NCBI GenBank assembly: GCA_024229115.1
Contig: JAAEST010000033.1
Location: 1 to 64,000, forward strand
DNA: 64,000 bases
Reading direction: 5' to 3'
DNA from: Oligoflexia bacterium
GTDB taxonomy: Bacteria; Bdellovibrionota; Bacteriovoracia; Bacteriovoracales; Bacteriovoracaceae
The notes beneath the pieces were generated by a model. It was not told the origin of the DNA, ran no database searches, and saw nothing but the letters and a program-made list of their open reading frames with translations. Positions 17,243 through 26,570 of this stretch are shown piece by piece. Numbering within the stretch: position 1 is the first letter of the stretch; every line of letters starts with the position of its first letter. The translations under genes were made by a program, and so were the position numbers.

Positions 17243-18206
17243 TGTTAAATAGTCCTCCAAGCTTTTCACTTAATCTCTCTTGAATTCTATCTAAGAGATT
17301 TGGCAGATTAGATGGATCAAATTTATATCCTCTTACTATTTTTCTAAGGTCGACAAAGAAGAGATTTCCTTTCTCTCCACGAGCGATCACTCTATTATTC
17401 GTAAAGTTTGCCAGATAGAGTTCTGGTCCCCAAAATTCATTTCTTGAAGGAAGGTATTCATTGGCGCTAAAGTAATTCACTGCAATTGGAGCTCTCGCCA
17501 CAGTTTTTATTTTTTCTTTGCTATAGAACTTGAAAGTATCATCTTTCCAATAACCAGTGATTGTATTAACTGAGGCAAAGGGAGCAGGGTTTCCCCAACC
17601 AATTCTTTTCTTATTCCCATTCGAGTTACTGAAGTAAGGAAAGAGTGTTCTCAAGTAACATACGAACTGGAGAAACTCTTCACGATCATAATTCTTATCT
17701 CTTAAGATTGTGACTGGTTCTCTTTTCTCTGTATGGATGAACTTCCAAAAATGTTTTCTGAATTCTTTATTACTAAAATGATTTCTGGCATCTTCCACAT
17801 CATCAAAGATAAGAAAACCACCATTGTACTGAACTCCACCGTGGATATAATTAATTGAAGGTGGCATTCTGTCTTTATCACCAAATGGTTTATCTGGTTT
17901 AGCCGCAGATTTATAAATCATACGACACATATATTTTCCAACACTCACAACAATTTGCTCATCAGTGTCTTTAAATTCACGCTTTCTCTTAGAAGCAAAA
18001 ATGACATTCTCTTTCCAGATATAGTCATTAGTTTCAGGATTGATTCCGGTAACGAGGGGATCATCGAAATTGACCATACCACCCTTCATCGGTCTAACCC
18101 ATGTTATGAAGAATACACTTAAGATTCCGTATGTGTTGTGGATGGACAGGAGAGTCCACATAGGTACGGCCTTAAGATAATACCAGATTTTTGATAGTAA
18201 TTTCAT
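17235..18206 (-). CDS. Unrecognised 323-residue membrane-anchored protein, first gene of operon
   Basis: The protein has one hydrophobic segment near residues 12-36 (signal anchor or uncleaved signal), then a long soluble region. Notable blocks are YIHGGVQYNGGFLIFDDVEDA (start about 121) and FWGPELYLANFTNNRVIARGEKGN (start about 261). I do not recognise a family. It opens the four-gene overlapping operon running down to 14511. The ATG has AGGG about 9 bases upstream. The layout suggests a membrane-bound enzyme or scaffold for lipid handling, but no catalytic motif is visible. Confidence 0.7.
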   Translation of the reverse strand: MKLLSKIWYYLKAVPMWTLLSIHNTYGILSVFFITWVRPMKGGMVNFDDPLVTGINPETNDYIWKENVIFASKRKREFKDTDEQIVVSVGKYMCRMIYKSAAKPDKPFGDKDRMPPSINYIHGGVQYNGGFLIFDDVEDARNHFSNKEFRKHFWKFIHTEKREPVTILRDKNYDREEFLQFVCYLRTLFPYFSNSNGNKKRIGWGNPAPFASVNTITGYWKDDTFKFYSKEKIKTVARAPIAVNYFSANEYLPSRNEFWGPELYLANFTNNRVIARGEKGNLFFVDLRKIVRGYKFDPSNLPNLLDRIQERLSEKLGGLFNNV

Positions 18207-18361
18207 GTGTTTACCCTACTTGTTAACGCTTTGCAGTATAGCAATTTTTCTTATTTTTCTCTATTTGCTTTGTAAAAATTCCTCTATCGAATGAATTTTT
18301 ATACAATTTATATTTCTAAGTTTTAGTCGTAATTGATTTAGGACAAGAGGGAGTCCAAGTT

Positions 18362-18997
18362 TTGATAATTAAGTTATTCTTAAAGTTTTTTCTCGTAATT
18401 TCGATGATTTGTAGTGCTAAGGCAGGCGAGTTTTATCTCATCGACCATGGAATTCATACAGGCATCATTATGGAGAAGCGATTTATAGATCAGGTCTTTC
18501 CCGAATTAAAGAGTGTGATTAAGTCTGAGTATTATGAGTTTTCCTATGGTGAAGAGCCTTTTTTTAGGGAGAAAGAACATAACTTCTTGGGAATGTTTAA
18601 AGCACTCTTTTTACCTTCAAATTCCCTTGTTCGAGTCGTTCCCATAAATACTCATCCAATGGAGCTTACAAATCTTAAATATGGAGTGGCCCAAATGTCT
18701 CTTGATGATGATCTTTTGTTGAAAATGGCCAGTGAAATCAAGAAAAGCTTTAAGAACTTTATTTTGATTGAACATCAAAAAGATAAAGAGCGTTATTTCT
18801 TTGAAGGAACTCATAGTTATCATCTCTTAAATAACTGCAATGATTGGACGGCCAATGTGGTAGAGAAAGGAAAATTTGAAACTTCAATTCTTGCCAAGTT
18901 TCAGGCCTCTAAGCTTTTTCAAGAGATTATTAAAAACTCTAAAAATTTTAAAATTAACGAAGTTGGAAAAGAAAAGTATTTAAAATATCTAAGGTAA
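18362..18997 (+). CDS. Exported DUF2459-family protein
   Basis: A 211-residue protein starting at a TTG codon. GAGGGAG lies 8 bases upstream, and the next ATG (residue 15) would cut the signal peptide in half. A signal peptide ends near AKAG (about residue 20). The DUF2459 pattern is visible: DHGIHTGIIM near the mature start, EFSYGEEPFF, and the late THSYHLLNNCNDWTAN block with the conserved Cys. Its function is unknown; similar genes occur near urease genes in other bacteria. It is followed after 2 bases by an RND exporter, so they share a transcript. Confidence 0.8.
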   Translation: MIIKLFLKFFLVISMICSAKAGEFYLIDHGIHTGIIMEKRFIDQVFPELKSVIKSEYYEFSYGEEPFFREKEHNFLGMFKALFLPSNSLVRVVPINTHPMELTNLKYGVAQMSLDDDLLLKMASEIKKSFKNFILIEHQKDKERYFFEGTHSYHLLNNCNDWTANVVEKGKFETSILAKFQASKLFQEIIKNSKNFKINEVGKEKYLKYLR

Positions 18998-18999
18998 CT

Positions 19000-21267
19000 A
19001 TGAGAGAAACATATAAAGAAAAGCTCGTTTCATTTATTCTTAAGCGCTCATTACTCGTCGTTATTGTGATGATGATTCTTCTTGCTTTAAGTGTTCTTGG
19101 AATGATGAAGATGGGAAGAGAGTATTCCCATCGAATCTGGTTTAAGCAAGGAGATGTATATCTTCAAGAATTTGATGAGTTTCAAGCCGTCTATGGGAAT
19201 GACGAGAATATTGTTATCGCTTATAAGAATCAGAAAGGAATTCTTGATGACCAGTCTCTAGCAAAAATAAAGAAAATTGAAAATATTCTCTGGGAAACTC
19301 CTAATGTGGTGAGAGTCGATTCGCTTATGAATAACTCGATAATTACTGGGGCCAATGATGAGGTAAATATTAGTCCCTTTGAAGAGGTCGCGAAGCAAAA
19401 TGTTCTTATCTCTTCAAGAAAGAAAATACTAAGTTCTCATCCTGAATTACAGAATTATCTCATCAATAAAGACTATAATACGACTCTTATCTATGCTCGT
19501 TTCCGTCCCATAGAAAAAGCAGTGATTGAGTATAATAAATCATTAAACCATCTCCACCCAAAGTTAAAAGAAATTAAGTTAGATAGTAGTGAAGTCATTC
19601 ATGTTGGTGGAACAGTTCCTTTGAATATTAGTTTTAGTAATACCACAAATAGTGATATGAGGAAGGTTCTTCCTTTAGTTATTCTTTCAATCCTTGTACT
19701 CATATATTTTTCTTTTAAGAGTTTCTATGTCCTCTTACTCATCATGTTTGAGATAGGCTTTACTATTATTTATTCTCTAGGCTTCGCTGGTTGGATTGGA
19801 ATTAATTTTAGTATGATTCTTTCGATGGTCCCTTGTATTATTGCTGCTGTAGCCTTGGCCGATTCAGTTCATATCTTCGGTAGTTATAAATATAATATGG
19901 TGGAAGGGGATTATCCTAAAGTAGCTCTTAAGAAAGCTCTTAAAGATAATATTAGACCTACATTATTAACAACTTTTTCAACAGCGTTTGGTTTTATTGG
20001 ACTGAGTGCCTCAGAGTTAAAACCTATTCATGATCTTGGGATTGTTGCCGGCTTTGGAGTTATCGCTGCTTGGTTTACGAGCTATTTCTTAGTTGCCCCA
20101 TTATTAAATCTAAAAGCTGTTGAATTAGAAAAGACGAAACTCTTTAGCTTTGTCGTTTCCATGGATTGGGTAAAAAAGAATGCAACTTCTATTTTAACTC
20201 TTGCTATCTTTTTGCTTAGTTTTGGTGGTTACTTTGCTTTTAAGAATGAAGTGAATTCAAATATTATAAAATACTTCAGTAAAGATTCAGAAATAAGAAT
20301 GGCCAATGAATTCTTACTGAAAAATATCGGTGGTTACAGCGGAGTGCAAATCGTTTTAGACTCTGGTTCTCAAGATGGTATTAAAGACCCAATTTGGATA
20401 CAGAACTCAGCTGAGCTTATCGATAAAATTTCAAAACTTCCTTATGTGGTCAAGGTTTCAAGTATCCATACATCTCTTGAAAAAATCCATAATGTCTTAG
20501 GAGAGTCTGGAGGAAATCGTTTTCCAAAAAAGAGAGAACAAATTGCCCAAGAACTACTACTCTTTCAGTTAAGTCAGCCTGTCGGAAAAGATATTCATTA
20601 CTGGCTTGATCGTAATTACCAAACAATTAGAGTCGATGTTCTATGGAATGTAGACACGAGTAAGAAATCAGTGGAAGCGATCAATGAACTAAGAGCTCTT
20701 ATAAATAGTTCTCAGGTAAAGGGGAAGGTAACTGGGAAAGCCGCTTTAATAACAGGTCTTGATCAATATATACTCACAACATTTGTTAAATCGATTTTCA
20801 TTAGTCTAATCTTTGTTCTTATTTTTATGTCCTTCTCATTTAAGTCACTCAAGATGGGACTTTTAACACTGATCCCAAATATCTGTCCTCCACTGATCGG
20901 TCTTGGCTTTCTCACTCTTCTTGGGGGGAATATTGATGTTGGAGTTATTCTTATTGTGAGTGTCTGCTTAGGAATTAGTGTTGATGATACTATTTATTTT
21001 TTCTCCTATCTTTTCAAATATAAGAAAAGGTATCCAAATCTAACAATTGATGAGCAGCTTAAAAAAGTACTGAATCACTCTTCACGCTCTCTGACTTTAA
21101 CCACCTTTATTCTGGCCATTAGTTTTGGACTTTTCATTGTCGCTGACTTCACACCGAATAGAAATTTTGGAGTCGTTACGAGTATCGTACTCTTGGGAGC
21201 TTACTTCTTTGATCTCTTTGTTATACCGGCATTCCTAAGCAAAATTAGTCACTTAGGATCAAAATAA
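19000..21267 (+). CDS. RND/MMPL-family inner-membrane exporter
   Basis: A 755-residue exporter of the COG1033 type with two pseudo-repeats. Each has one helix, a large periplasmic loop and a bundle of five helices (helices near 15-37, 217-390, 405-425, 595-750). The charged helix motifs ALADSVHIF (about 286) and GISVDDTIYF (about 658) match the proton-relay positions of this family. These proteins move lipids, hopanoids, sterols or outer-membrane components using proton motive force; the cargo is unknown. It sits 2 bases after the DUF2459 gene. Confidence 0.9.
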   Translation: MRETYKEKLVSFILKRSLLVVIVMMILLALSVLGMMKMGREYSHRIWFKQGDVYLQEFDEFQAVYGNDENIVIAYKNQKGILDDQSLAKIKKIENILWETPNVVRVDSLMNNSIITGANDEVNISPFEEVAKQNVLISSRKKILSSHPELQNYLINKDYNTTLIYARFRPIEKAVIEYNKSLNHLHPKLKEIKLDSSEVIHVGGTVPLNISFSNTTNSDMRKVLPLVILSILVLIYFSFKSFYVLLLIMFEIGFTIIYSLGFAGWIGINFSMILSMVPCIIAAVALADSVHIFGSYKYNMVEGDYPKVALKKALKDNIRPTLLTTFSTAFGFIGLSASELKPIHDLGIVAGFGVIAAWFTSYFLVAPLLNLKAVELEKTKLFSFVVSMDWVKKNATSILTLAIFLLSFGGYFAFKNEVNSNIIKYFSKDSEIRMANEFLLKNIGGYSGVQIVLDSGSQDGIKDPIWIQNSAELIDKISKLPYVVKVSSIHTSLEKIHNVLGESGGNRFPKKREQIAQELLLFQLSQPVGKDIHYWLDRNYQTIRVDVLWNVDTSKKSVEAINELRALINSSQVKGKVTGKAALITGLDQYILTTFVKSIFISLIFVLIFMSFSFKSLKMGLLTLIPNICPPLIGLGFLTLLGGNIDVGVILIVSVCLGISVDDTIYFFSYLFKYKKRYPNLTIDEQLKKVLNHSSRSLTLTTFILAISFGLFIVADFTPNRNFGVVTSIVLLGAYFFDLFVIPAFLSKISHLGSK

Positions 21268-21324
21268 AAAGAATTTTCGTTTAAGTATAGGCCTTCGAAA
21301 ACCGATAAGTTTAGTGAGGTATAT

Positions 21325-22122
21325 ATGAAGTCAGTACTTATTTTCATTCTTTTACTTAGCAATATTGCTTGGGCCAAGACAAGTTTCAAAAAACAAGTTG
21401 ATGTTATTGAAAGCAATATTTTAAGTGAAATAAAAAAACATAAAATTACAAAGAAGAGAGAATACTATCTCTATCTATTAGCATCTCGTGAGTATATGCA
21501 AATTAATTATTCAGAGAAAGCTAAAGAATATTTAAACAAAGCTCTAGAATTAGATGTTGATATTAATAAGTTTGAAGTTCTAGTAAATCTAATTTCTCTT
21601 AATTGGTTAGATAAAGAAAAAGTAAAAAACTATTATCCACAGCTTTTGAAAGAGTATAAGAGCGGTGGGAAAAAATTGATGCGTTTTGATCCTTATATTT
21701 CAGGAGTAAAGTCTTATATTGATGGTGAGAAACTTGATAAGAATCATCCATGGAACAAAACAGTTTATGGTTACTCCTTTATTGAAGAAAATCATAATAG
21801 ATTGATTGAAGAGAAGAAGTTTAAAGAAGCTCTTGCTCAACTAAATCCTAATGGCAGAAGTGAAACAGATGCGATGTTTGATCTATTGCAAACTCATGTA
21901 TTTGGTCACGCTAAGAAGCCTTCAACCTGTTCAAAGATGTTAAAGAAATATCCAAAAGCATCGGGATATACAGCACAAATATGTCGTGTTGTTCTGGCCT
22001 ATCATTCTAAAGATAAAAAGAAACTTAAGGTGGCGAAAGAAAAAGCCATATCTGTTATCAAGGATAGGAAGAAATATAATAAGAAGCATATGATCGTTGC
22101 AGTCAAGGAGCTTCAATTATGA
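21325..22122 (+). CDS. Exported helical (TPR-like) protein
   Basis: A 265-residue protein with a signal peptide (cleavage near AWA, residue 17). The segment YSEKAKEYLNKALELDVDIN (56-75) resembles a TPR unit, and much of the rest is predicted helical and Lys-rich. There are two cysteines (about 202 and 222). GAGG lies 8 bases before the ATG. Its stop overlaps the start of the next gene (ATGA). It probably works as a partner of the papain-like lipoprotein that follows. Confidence 0.72.
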   Translation: MKSVLIFILLLSNIAWAKTSFKKQVDVIESNILSEIKKHKITKKREYYLYLLASREYMQINYSEKAKEYLNKALELDVDINKFEVLVNLISLNWLDKEKVKNYYPQLLKEYKSGGKKLMRFDPYISGVKSYIDGEKLDKNHPWNKTVYGYSFIEENHNRLIEEKKFKEALAQLNPNGRSETDAMFDLLQTHVFGHAKKPSTCSKMLKKYPKASGYTAQICRVVLAYHSKDKKKLKVAKEKAISVIKDRKKYNKKHMIVAVKELQL

Positions 22123-23249
22123 AAAGAATGAAGTTCTTTGGTTTAATATTATTGATGGTACTCGTAGCCTGTAATCAAAATATGTTAGGTGTTGGACATG
22201 GAGTTAAAAACTTTCTTTCACTTCCTATAGATGGAATAAGCAATGCTGTAGATTCTATAACAGGTAATACCTATAGTTCATATAGAGATGAGACACTAGA
22301 GTATATGAACGCAGAAGAAATTAATGACGAGACGATAAATCGTTGTATCCAAGAGAGGAGTCAAAGTGTATTAGGGCCTTTATCGGAAGCGATGGGTGAT
22401 GTAAGAGATCAAGTATGTACTTGTGAGTTATGGGGAACTTGTAAGAAAGGTCTCTGCGATTGTGAAACTCTCTGTCCAAATAATCTACTCATTTTTAGGC
22501 GACCGGATATGACGGTAGAAGATACTGCTAAAGTTGAAAACAGTCTACCATTCAGAAATGATCCAGAAGACTTTAGAGAGAGTAATCATCAAATGACAGA
22601 AGGATATTGCTGGGGACATGCTTCAGTGACTTCAAAGTTCAATAGACTTGCTTTCTTTGAAAAGGATTCTCCTGTTCCTCATGAGGAAGGAAGTGAAGAG
22701 TGGAAAGATTACTATGAAGATATCATTGATAATGTCATAGATAACGATGTTCAAAAAATTCCTGGGTTTGCCAATCTCAATGAGTTTGCATCACATCCAG
22801 ATATCAAAGAAATGTTCTTGAACAAAATTCCGCATGAATGGGCAACTAGGGCTATGAGTGTTTCAGGACTTGCTATAGCTCTTCAATCCGGAAAAATGAC
22901 ACCTACTGAATATCAAAGCTTTATTGATCAAGTAGATGAGAGAATATCTATGGGACAATCTCCACAAGTAGTATTTACAAAAAGAGATGAGCGTTTTGTA
23001 ACACATGCTCTTCTTGTACATGAGGTAAAAGTTATAAATGGTAAGAAAGTTCTCTGTATGAGAGATAATAATTATGATCCTGAGATAAATGTCAATTGTC
23101 GTGCCAGGATGTATCTTGATAGGGGAGAGCTTGTATATAATGGAAGAAAAGTGGGTGGTATTGAAGTGGCCTCAAATGAAAATGGGGATACAGTTAGTCA
23201 GCTCCATTCTCTTGTCGAACACTGTAAGAACGAACGTGATTGCGATTAG
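22119..23249 (+). CDS. Putative papain-like cysteine protease lipoprotein
   Basis: A 376-residue protein with a lipobox VLVAC (lipidated Cys18). A cysteine cluster (100, 102, 108, 113, 115, 119) precedes the motif EGYCWGHASVTS, which looks like the papain active-site block with nucleophile Cys164. A later THALLVHEV supplies His296, and MRDNNYDP supplies Asn317/318, completing a plausible Cys-His-Asn triad in the right order. I do not know a named family for it. It could be an envelope protease or transglutaminase-like enzyme. It is translationally coupled (4-base overlap) to the TPR-like gene. Confidence 0.65.
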   Translation: MKRMKFFGLILLMVLVACNQNMLGVGHGVKNFLSLPIDGISNAVDSITGNTYSSYRDETLEYMNAEEINDETINRCIQERSQSVLGPLSEAMGDVRDQVCTCELWGTCKKGLCDCETLCPNNLLIFRRPDMTVEDTAKVENSLPFRNDPEDFRESNHQMTEGYCWGHASVTSKFNRLAFFEKDSPVPHEEGSEEWKDYYEDIIDNVIDNDVQKIPGFANLNEFASHPDIKEMFLNKIPHEWATRAMSVSGLAIALQSGKMTPTEYQSFIDQVDERISMGQSPQVVFTKRDERFVTHALLVHEVKVINGKKVLCMRDNNYDPEINVNCRARMYLDRGELVYNGRKVGGIEVASNENGDTVSQLHSLVEHCKNERDCD

Positions 23250-23251
23250 TA

Positions 23252-23905
23252 TTAAGACCTTTTAAAGTCTCTTGCTCTTTTTCTATCAGGAAAGCAAGTG
23301 GTGCAGATTTCACATTCGATGCCGTGGCATTTTCTGGCCTGACAATATTCTCGACCATAGAAAATAATTTGAAGATGAAGTTTGTTCCACTTCTCCTCTG
23401 GGAATAACCTTTTCAAATCTTTTTCTGTTTGATCAACATTCTTTCCCGATGTTAATTCCCATCTTTGAGCAAGACGATGAATATGAGTGTCTACTGGAAA
23501 TGCCGGAAAGCCAAAGCCTTGGGCCATCACAACACTGGCAGTTTTATGTCCAACCCCAGGGAGCTCTTCTAACTCTTCAAAGCTTGCTGGAACCTCTCCG
23601 TCATGTTTTTTTAAGAGAATGTCTGAAAGTGTCCAAATGGCCTTAGCCTTTCTAGGGGCCAGACCACATGGTTTAATGATGGCCTCTATTTCTTCAACGG
23701 AGTGCTTCACCATCTCATGAGGGTTGTCTGCCATTTTAAATAGGGCAGGAGTCACTTTGTTCACTCTCTCATCTGTACATTGAGCAGAGAGAAGAACTGC
23801 AATTAGCAGTGTATACGGATCTTCATGATCAAGAGGAACAGGAGTTTCCGGATAGAGTTCTTCAAGTTTATTTTGAATATAGTCTACGCGCTCTGTTTTA
23901 TTCAC
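23252..23905 (-). CDS. nth: Endonuclease III (DNA glycosylase/AP lyase)
   Basis: A base-excision-repair enzyme of 217 residues if started at the GTG at 23905. That start sits in TAGTG with the stop of the upstream gene, has AGAGGA 9 bases upstream and aligns with the E. coli N-terminus. The longer ATG start at 23947 would overlap the neighbour by 43 bases. The helix-hairpin-helix LPGVGHKTA contains catalytic Lys121 and VDTHIHR contains Asp139. The C-terminal cysteines (CQARKCHGIECEICTTC) indicate a [4Fe-4S] loop, but their spacing differs from the C-X6-C-X2-C-X5-C of E. coli. Confidence 0.93.
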   Translation of the reverse strand: MNKTERVDYIQNKLEELYPETPVPLDHEDPYTLLIAVLLSAQCTDERVNKVTPALFKMADNPHEMVKHSVEEIEAIIKPCGLAPRKAKAIWTLSDILLKKHDGEVPASFEELEELPGVGHKTASVVMAQGFGFPAFPVDTHIHRLAQRWELTSGKNVDQTEKDLKRLFPEEKWNKLHLQIIFYGREYCQARKCHGIECEICTTCFPDRKRARDFKRS

Positions 23906-24921
23906 TATTGAAAATCCTCTTCTTTCATTCCTAACCATTCTAAGCAAGAGCCACCAAGAAGACGTGCTTTTTCTTCTTCACTAAAATCAGGATGATTTTC
24001 AATTAATTTTCCAGGCTCTAACTCGCCAAGTGGAAAAGGATAGTCGGTCCCAAGCATGACTTTATCAATACCCAGTAACTCTGTGACATACTTAAGCATA
24101 GTATTATCGTGAGTAATTGAATCGATATAGAATTTTCCAAGATACTTTCTCGGATCGACATTATTATCTTTAGCACAGAGGTCTGGTCTAACATTAAAAC
24201 CATGTTGAATACGACCGATAGTTGCAGGAAAACTTCCACCACCATGAGCAAAACAAACTTTGAGCTTTGGAAATTTTTCAAAAACTCCACCAAAAATCAT
24301 ATTACAAATTGCTCTTGAAGTTTCAGCTGGCATACCAACTAACCAAGGGAGCCAATAATCAGGCATGGTATCTTTACCCATCATATCCCACGGGTGAACT
24401 AGAATCGCAGCTCCAAGACTTTCAGCTTCGGCATAGAACTCAAAGAGACTTTTATCATTTAAGTTTAAGTTTCCGTAGTGAGAACCAATTTGAACACCAC
24501 GATGACCAAGATCTTTCATTGCGAAGTGAAGTTCTTTTATTCCAAGCTCAGGATCATTAAGAGGAACAGTGGCCAGACCTACAAATTTCTTTGGATACTT
24601 TTGAACAGTGGTCGCAATATCTTCATTGAGAAAACGATTTACGATTTGTGTTTGTTCCGGCTTTGCCCATTCTGAAAACATAACAGGAACAGTTGATAGT
24701 ACTTGAACATCAACATTAAATTGATCCATCTCTTCAAGTCTCTTTTCAGGACTAAAGCAATTAGGCTCAACTTTACGAAAGAACTTTCCATCATCACGAA
24801 CCATATCCGCGTGACCATCTTCTAAGTGATGGAGTTGAATAAACCCACCAGTCCCAAACTTCTCTTTAAAGTTTGGGATCTGATGAGGAAGGATATGATT
24901 ATGTGAATCTATTTTGATCAT
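23905..24921 (-). CDS. ACMSD-like amidohydrolase (aminocarboxymuconate-semialdehyde decarboxylase)
   Basis: A 338-residue metal-dependent decarboxylase. It carries HxH (His7, His9), LVHPWD, CFAHGGG and LGTDYPFPLGELEPGKL, in the order and spacing of animal and bacterial ACMSD, including the distinctive YWLPWLVGMPAET block. ACMSD diverts the kynurenine-pathway intermediate away from quinolinate/NAD synthesis. No other kynurenine gene is present in the window. It overlaps cysS by 4 bases (ATGA) and nth by 1 base, so all three are one operon. The family assignment is strong; the physiological substrate remains to be shown. Confidence 0.9.
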   Translation of the reverse strand: MIKIDSHNHILPHQIPNFKEKFGTGGFIQLHHLEDGHADMVRDDGKFFRKVEPNCFSPEKRLEEMDQFNVDVQVLSTVPVMFSEWAKPEQTQIVNRFLNEDIATTVQKYPKKFVGLATVPLNDPELGIKELHFAMKDLGHRGVQIGSHYGNLNLNDKSLFEFYAEAESLGAAILVHPWDMMGKDTMPDYWLPWLVGMPAETSRAICNMIFGGVFEKFPKLKVCFAHGGGSFPATIGRIQHGFNVRPDLCAKDNNVDPRKYLGKFYIDSITHDNTMLKYVTELLGIDKVMLGTDYPFPLGELEPGKLIENHPDFSEEEKARLLGGSCLEWLGMKEEDFQ

Positions 24922-26381
24922 TTCTTAACTTCCCAGTGACTTCCATCTCCAGAGTCATGAACTTCAATACCCATGGCCGCCAGTTTATCTCTGATCTCAT
25001 CTGATTTTGCCCAGTCTTTGTTCTCACGAGCGCTTAATCTTTCTGAAACGAGTTTATCAACTTCTGCAGCATCAATATTTTTTTCTTTTAGAAGAATTCC
25101 ATCAAGTTCTTTTAAGAACTCACTAGCAGGCTCTTGGAAGAGAGCAGAGATCTCACCATACTTTTGAACCCATTCCATAAAAGCTTTAGCACTGGCCAGA
25201 GCATTTGGATCTTTCAACTTCTTAAGAACATTCTGTGAATTGAATACTCTTACAACTTCAAAAATATTGGCCATCATTTCACCAGTGTTGAAGTCGTCGT
25301 TGAGGGCCTTCTTAATTTTGGCTTCGGCACTTGTAAAAGTTTGAGCGAGTGGTTTGAAAACATTACCTTCTTTTTCCACAGCAGTTGTCGCGATAAACGT
25401 TTGAGCATCACGAAGTGCTTTATAAACTCTCGCTAGTCCACTTACTGTTTGCTCAATTTTTTCTTCATTCACATTAAGCATTGTTCTATAGTGAGCTGAA
25501 AGCATCACAAATTTTAAAATCTCAGGATGGTACTTATCCATAAAACTTCTGGCAGTAATCACATTCCCTAAAGACTTACTCATCTTTTGGTCTTTAAGAT
25601 TGATGAAGTTATTATGCATCCAATAGTTGCAATACTTATGATCGCAACAACCTTCACCTTGAGCAATTTCATTTTCATGGTGTGGGAATATAAGATCAAT
25701 TCCACCGCCGTGAATATCAATAGATTCACCAAGAAGGTTACGAATCATGGCCGAACATTCAATATGCCATCCTGGACGACCTTTACCCCATGGAGAGTCC
25801 CATGCCGGTTCGCCTTCTTTCGCTGGCTTCCAAAGAACAAAATCCATTGGGTTTTTCTTACGTTGATCAACTTCAACTCTTTGCCCAGCTTCAAGATCAT
25901 CTAGTTTCTTTCCAGAAAGTTTTCCATAAGTATCAAATCTATCAATAGAGTAGAAAACCTCTCCGTCAATAACATAGCCAACACCACGTTCTACAAGTCT
26001 CTCAACAATATCGATAATGTCATCCATATGTTCAGTTACTCTTGGGTTGTGAGAATGTTTCTTAAGACCAAGACGATTATAATCAGCTTCAAATTCTTTG
26101 ATATATCTTTCACTGATTTCACCAGACTCGACACCTTCATCATTGGCACGCTTGATGATTTTGTCATCAACGTCGGTGTAGTTATAAACATAAGTTACTT
26201 TATATCCATTTTCCTCAAGCCAGTTACGAACAAGGTTAAAGAAAATGGCCCCACGAAAGTTTCCAATATGAAGGTAGTCATAAACAGTTGGACCACAAAC
26301 ATACATTTTCACTTCATTTTCATTGAGGGGAGTGAATTTCTCTTTAGTTTTACTAAGAGTGTTATAAATGACTAAGGACAT
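24918..26381 (-). CDS. cysS: Cysteinyl-tRNA synthetase
   Basis: A 487-residue class I aminoacyl-tRNA synthetase that charges tRNA-Cys. The HIGH box is LHIGN (36-40), the KMSKS box DQKMSKSLGN lies near 268-277, and zinc ligands are visible in MYVCGPT and in the HIECSAM and FPHHENEIAQ segments. The C-terminal DALR-like helical domain and the end HDSGDGSHWEVKK are typical. It heads an operon with the ACMSD-like gene and nth. The divergent zinc-finger gene starts 189 bases away. Confidence 0.97.
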   Translation of the reverse strand: MSLVIYNTLSKTKEKFTPLNENEVKMYVCGPTVYDYLHIGNFRGAIFFNLVRNWLEENGYKVTYVYNYTDVDDKIIKRANDEGVESGEISERYIKEFEADYNRLGLKKHSHNPRVTEHMDDIIDIVERLVERGVGYVIDGEVFYSIDRFDTYGKLSGKKLDDLEAGQRVEVDQRKKNPMDFVLWKPAKEGEPAWDSPWGKGRPGWHIECSAMIRNLLGESIDIHGGGIDLIFPHHENEIAQGEGCCDHKYCNYWMHNNFINLKDQKMSKSLGNVITARSFMDKYHPEILKFVMLSAHYRTMLNVNEEKIEQTVSGLARVYKALRDAQTFIATTAVEKEGNVFKPLAQTFTSAEAKIKKALNDDFNTGEMMANIFEVVRVFNSQNVLKKLKDPNALASAKAFMEWVQKYGEISALFQEPASEFLKELDGILLKEKNIDAAEVDKLVSERLSARENKDWAKSDEIRDKLAAMGIEVHDSGDGSHWEVKK

Positions 26382-26570
26382 TAGAGTCTCCTATTTTTTT
26401 AAATATAAGTTTAAATAATTTAATTGAATATCTGTGTTTAGAAAAGAAATAGTGTCCCTAAGGACAACAAATTGTCTGGATTTTATAAAGGAAAATATTG
26501 GTCATCTGAGTTACAATATCCATAATGATTCCATGTTATAACGCCTATCGGTAAAAGTAAAGGGAACTTT

